Source: Microcoleus asticus IPMA8 (GTDB lineage: Bacteria; Cyanobacteriota; Cyanobacteriia; Cyanobacteriales; Microcoleaceae). From it: a stretch of DNA of 7,812 nucleotides. The notes below the pieces were generated by a model. It was given only the letters and a program-made list of their open reading frames with translations, made no database searches and was not told where the DNA came from. The translations under genes were made by a program, and so were the position numbers. This document shows positions 5,294 through 7,812 of the stretch, piece after piece. Positions within the stretch are counted from its first letter, which is position 1; each line of letters begins with the position of its first letter. The stretch lies in contig NZ_SRRZ01000201.1 of NCBI RefSeq assembly GCF_013179805.1, positions 1-7,812 of the forward strand, in the 5' to 3' direction.

Positions 5294-6265
5294 ATGTCCC
5301 CAACCACATCTGCCCCTTCCCGAACCGTTCGCATCGGTTCCCGCAAAAGCCAACTCGCTCTCGTGCAAACCCACTGGGTGCAAGAACAGCTACAGAAACA
5401 CTTCCCGGAACACACTTTTGAAGTCCACACCATGTCCACCCAAGGGGACATAATTCTTGATGTCGCCCTCGCTAAAATTGGCGATAAAGGACTTTTTACC
5501 AAAGAATTAGAAACGGGAATGATTAACAATGAAACGGACTTTGCGGTTCATTCCCTCAAAGATTTGCCTACCAATTTGCCCGAAGGTTTAATTTTAGGAT
5601 GCGTCACCGAACGGGAAAATCCCGCTGACGCCTTGGTAGTTCACTCCAAGCACAAAGACAAGCAACTAGACACCCTCCCAGAAGGTGCAGTAATCGGCAC
5701 TTCTTCCCTGCGGCGCCTAGCTCAATTGCGCCACCATTTCCCTCATTTTGAATTTAAAGATATTCGCGGCAATCTCAATACTCGACTGGCTAAATTAGAT
5801 GAGGGCGGTTACGACGCGATTATTTTAGCAGTTGCGGGATTGGAAAGATTGGGTATGGGCGATCGCATCCACCAAATTATCCCTGCTGAAATCTCCCTTC
5901 ACGCCGTCGGACAAGGTGCTTTGGGCATCGAATGCCGCGCCGGAGATACAGAAATCATGGCAGTGATTAAAGCTCTCGAACACTCGGAAACCGCCCAAAG
6001 ATGTTATGCCGAACGCGCATTTCTGCGGGAATTAGAAGGCGGCTGTCAAGTGCCGATCGGCGTCAATACCAAAATAGAAAATGGTCAATTAACCTTAACG
6101 GGAATGGTATCGAGTCTCGACGGCAAGCGATTCGTCAAAGATACTGTTTCCGGCGCTGCCGAGACTGCTGAACTGCTGGGAATTGACCTCGCTCACCGCC
6201 TGCGCCAACAGGGAGCTAGTGAAATTTTGGAGGAAATATTTGTCCAAGTTCAGCGCGGTTCCTAA
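5294..6265 (+). CDS. hemC: Hydroxymethylbilane synthase (porphobilinogen deaminase)
   Basis: HemC condenses four porphobilinogen molecules into hydroxymethylbilane, the linear tetrapyrrole precursor of heme, chlorophyll and phycobilins, in the cytoplasm. The protein has 323 residues, normal for the family. The N-terminal RIGSRKSQLALVQT (13-26) is the family signature. HSLKDLPT (86-93) holds the catalytic aspartate D90. TSSLRR (136-141) and DIRGNLNTR (156-164) supply the substrate-binding arginines R140, R141, R158 and R164. AVGQGALGIE is conserved. LEGGCQVPIG near the C-terminal domain contains C251, which attaches the dipyrromethane cofactor. All key residues are present. The ATG at 5294 gives a short Ser/Thr/Pro tail before the conserved core, as in other cyanobacterial HemC proteins. 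It appears to be monocistronic, since there are long gaps on both sides. Confidence 0.97.
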   Translation: MSPTTSAPSRTVRIGSRKSQLALVQTHWVQEQLQKHFPEHTFEVHTMSTQGDIILDVALAKIGDKGLFTKELETGMINNETDFAVHSLKDLPTNLPEGLILGCVTERENPADALVVHSKHKDKQLDTLPEGAVIGTSSLRRLAQLRHHFPHFEFKDIRGNLNTRLAKLDEGGYDAIILAVAGLERLGMGDRIHQIIPAEISLHAVGQGALGIECRAGDTEIMAVIKALEHSETAQRCYAERAFLRELEGGCQVPIGVNTKIENGQLTLTGMVSSLDGKRFVKDTVSGAAETAELLGIDLAHRLRQQGASEILEEIFVQVQRGS

Positions 6266-6408
6266 ACCCGATCTGCATCTATTTGTCAATGCTTTTAGAC
6301 TAATCTAGAGATATCGCCTTTTGTAAAATAAAAATAACTGGCGGTTCGCTTGTGCTTTCACAGATACACTAGCAGTATGTTTGTAGATTTTTGATGGGAT
6401 TTTAGATT

Positions 6409-6503
6409 GGACTTACGCTCCCGACCTCAGAAACCCGGTTTGTTCTATATCTAGTCGTCAAACCAAGGATTTTCGCTGATTCCGGGTTTCTGAGCGTAAG
6501 TCC
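6409..6503. mobile_element. MITE-like inverted-repeat element
   Basis: The element is about 95 bases with perfect 11-base terminal inverted repeats, GGACTTACGCT (6409-6419) and AGCGTAAGTCC (6493-6503). A second perfect 11-base pair lies inside: CAGAAACCCGG (6428-6438) with CCGGGTTTCTG (6482-6492). The two arms are contiguous on the right but separated by 8 bases on the left, which would bulge. GGTTTG and CAAACC extend the stem further inward, so the whole element could fold as one long hairpin. It encodes nothing. Ends of the form GGACTTACGC are, from memory, common on small insertion sequences and MITEs in cyanobacteria. A clear target-site duplication is not evident. Confidence 0.75.
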
Positions 6504-6619
6504 TATTAGAGTATAAAGTTGACCGTCGGTTTCAAAAAATTCTGACTAATTTAGGACGCTGCGCACGGGTGGAGGTTTCGATTTAGTAGCCAAGATTTCT
6601 CCCATAAACCGATTTTTTT

Positions 6620-6631
6620 CGTAAGTCCTAT
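6620..6631 (+). repeat. Extra copy of the MITE right end
   Basis: CGTAAGTCCTAT repeats exactly the right end of the MITE-like element plus the next three bases (6495-6506), 125 bases further on and in the same orientation. It may mark the true right boundary of a larger element (6409-6628) or the scar of a second insertion. Confidence 0.5.
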
Positions 6632-6697
6632 AATTATCAATAGACCCATCCAAAATCTTACAATCAAACATCCGAAATTAATCAGCAATCTATTTCA

Positions 6698-6705
6698 GAG
6701 AAAGG
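6698..6705 (+). promoter_or_regulatory. Ribosome binding site of the serine protease
   Basis: GAGAAAGG ends 6 bases before the ATG at 6712 and supports this start. The encoded N-terminus is then a coiled coil without a signal peptide. Confidence 0.6.
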
Positions 6706-6711
6706 CAAAAT

Positions 6712-7539
6712 ATGAGCGCTAGGGAAACTCAAATAAAGCTGGAATTGAACAAAGTTCAGCAACTTTATCGCAAAATGCAGGCAGACCAAAAAGCTTTGCA
6801 GCAGCAATTGAAAGAGTTTAAAACTCAGGCAGGAAATTTTTCGGATGTAGTCGAGCAAGTCTTGCCGTCCGTAGTTTCAGTTTACGTCATGGATTGGGAG
6901 ACACAAGAAGAGATTTCTTCAGGGAGTGGCTTCTTTGTATCGCCGGACGTAATTGTCACGAACTATCACGTGGTCGAAGATATTGCCGATGAAGATTACT
7001 TCTATGAAGAAGATGAAGTCGAACAGGTTTTAGTGGAAACTTACGACGGAAAATTGAGACTGGCAGAGGTGGTGTTTACCGGTAATGCGGAAGAAGATTT
7101 AGTGTTGCTCTTAATTAGCGATTTTACTTTCAACCCGGAAACAGGGGAACAAGTCGAATCTCCCCAGGAATATCCTCCCCTAGAGTTGTCTTTTGATGTG
7201 AAAGTGGGAGATACAGTAATTGCTGTGGGCAATCCTTTGGGGCAGTTTGCTTCAACTGTAACTCAAGGTATTATTAGTGCAATTCGCGAACCCGATGAGT
7301 ATGAAGAAGGCGACGAAGAAGATGATGATGTTGCTGAGGTGAAGGTGTTGCAAACTGATGCGGCGATTAATCCAGGAAATTCCGGCGGGCCGCTGATTAA
7401 TATGGCCGGTCAAGTGGTTGGGGTGAATACGTGGGGATGGGAAGATGCTGATAATATTAATTTGGCGATCGCCTCTGAAGCTTTGGATGATTTTTTAGCT
7501 GGATTTGAAGAAAGTTTTGAGGAGGATTCTCAGAATTAG
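6712..7539 (+). CDS. Acidic HtrA/DegP-type serine protease, no PDZ domain
   Basis: This 275-residue trypsin-fold (S1C) protease has a complete triad. H86 is in VTNYHVV, D129 in EEDLVLLLI, and S224 in NPGNSGGPL. GSGF at 71-74, AVGNPLG and TQGIISAI are further family landmarks. Residues 1-42 are a Leu/Gln/Lys-rich amphipathic stretch, probably coiled coil. There is no signal peptide or membrane segment, so a cytoplasmic location is inferred, unlike typical HtrA proteins. The chain ends soon after the protease domain, so the usual PDZ domain is absent. Two loops are strikingly acidic. Residues 89-104, after the catalytic His, have 10 of 16 Asp/Glu. Residues 193-209, in the place of DegP activation loop L3, have 12 of 17. 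The C-terminal tail is also acidic. Substrate and activation are unknown. It stands alone, with no partner gene beside it. Confidence 0.9.
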   Translation: MSARETQIKLELNKVQQLYRKMQADQKALQQQLKEFKTQAGNFSDVVEQVLPSVVSVYVMDWETQEEISSGSGFFVSPDVIVTNYHVVEDIADEDYFYEEDEVEQVLVETYDGKLRLAEVVFTGNAEEDLVLLLISDFTFNPETGEQVESPQEYPPLELSFDVKVGDTVIAVGNPLGQFASTVTQGIISAIREPDEYEEGDEEDDDVAEVKVLQTDAAINPGNSGGPLINMAGQVVGVNTWGWEDADNINLAIASEALDDFLAGFEESFEEDSQN

Positions 7540-7812
7540 TCGGGAGTTGTCGGTAATATGTGATTCGGGCGATCGCTCTTTTTCTGATAGGGGATGCAAA
7601 AGGCGATCGCTATTTCCTTAATTCCATACTGATGGCTTTGCGTTCAGTTTTACTAAGGCGTAAAAATTATCAAACTGCATACCATTTTTGATGTTTACCG
7701 TCAATCAAAAAGTGAGATATAAAGGCGTTGCTGAATCAAGGTATGAATGCCCCAGGAATGGGAATATCGTGAAATTTCAAGTAATGTATTAATAACTTAA
7801 TAGAATGCTTGA
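7540..7812. other. Non-coding end of window
   Basis: There is no protein-like frame here. Two HIP1 octamers lie 34 bases apart (7569-7576 and 7603-7610); the first is followed by CTTTTTCT, which gives at best a weak termination signal for the protease gene. A possible insertion-sequence end at 7724 is listed separately. Confidence 0.5.
7724..7750. mobile_element. Possible insertion-sequence terminus at window edge
   Basis: GGCGTTGCTGAATCAAGG, followed by TATGAATGC, resembles the terminal repeats of insertion sequences often seen in cyanobacteria, from memory. No matching inverted copy is in the window and no transposase frame follows before the end. It would be an element running off the right edge, or a solitary end. 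The evidence is weak. Confidence 0.25.

Larger units (their letters stand above)
6266..6711. other. Intergenic region between hemC and the protease
   Basis: The 446 bases between hemC and the protease contain the MITE-like element at 6409-6503 and a further copy of its end at 6620-6631, listed separately. No protein-like frame and no RNA gene are recognised. The MITE hairpin is the only strong fold downstream of hemC and might limit transcription, but it lies about 145 bases from the stop codon. Confidence 0.5.

Noticed and set aside
7569..7610. Two GCGATCGC sites near a T-run, as a terminator or a repeat-based regulatory site
   Set aside because: HIP1 octamers are abundant throughout cyanobacterial genomes, and the palindrome is too short to form a proper loop. 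No specific role is supported.
1..7812. CRISPR array, tRNA/rRNA genes, riboswitch, replication origin or prophage genes
   Set aside because: I read through both strands for regularly spaced repeats, tRNA-like arms and phage structural motifs and saw none.

Overview
The window looks like chromosomal DNA of a filamentous cyanobacterium. The octamer GCGATCGC (HIP1) occurs at least seven times (starting at 663, 1042, 3982, 5859, 7465, 7569 and 7603), against roughly 0.1 expected by chance. There is also a heptamer short tandem repeat, small palindromic repeats and a MITE-like element of the kind common in these genomes. The hemC protein reads like cyanobacterial HemC. An Oscillatoriales-type host (Microcoleus/Oscillatoria-like) is my inference, not something shown directly.

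Layout. Positions 85-432 (minus) hold the decayed N-terminal part of an IS630-type transposase, with three in-frame TGA stops. Positions 433-720 are mostly empty, apart from a weak 27-codon ORF. Positions 721-2820 (minus) are a two-gene RNA-repair cassette: a T4 Rnl1-type RNA ligase (GTG start, good ribosome binding site, plausible promoter) followed by a T4-type polynucleotide kinase/3'-phosphatase. The 165-base spacer between them is rich in inverted repeats. Positions 3011-4718 (plus) hold two tandem, paralogous, apparently exported proteins with the same four-cysteine C-terminal domain; the second has an extra N-terminal domain. I do not recognise the family. Positions 4719-5293 are an intergenic stretch with an array of three tiny hairpins, a decayed reading frame and the heptamer repeat. 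Positions 5294-6265 (plus) are hemC. Positions 6266-6711 carry a MITE-like inverted-repeat element. Positions 6712-7539 (plus) encode a PDZ-less, very acidic trypsin-like (HtrA/DegP-type) serine protease with an N-terminal coiled coil and no signal peptide. The remainder to 7812 is non-coding, with two HIP1 sites and a possible insertion-sequence end.

How the genes work together. The ligase and kinase/phosphatase form one biochemical unit. The kinase/phosphatase would convert the 2',3'-cyclic phosphate and 5'-OH ends left by RNA-cleaving toxins into ligatable 3'-OH and 5'-phosphate ends, and the ligase would reseal them, as T4 does for cleaved tRNA. No toxin nuclease is visible beside them. 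The two exported proteins probably arose by tandem duplication. hemC (tetrapyrrole synthesis) and the protease look like independent units.
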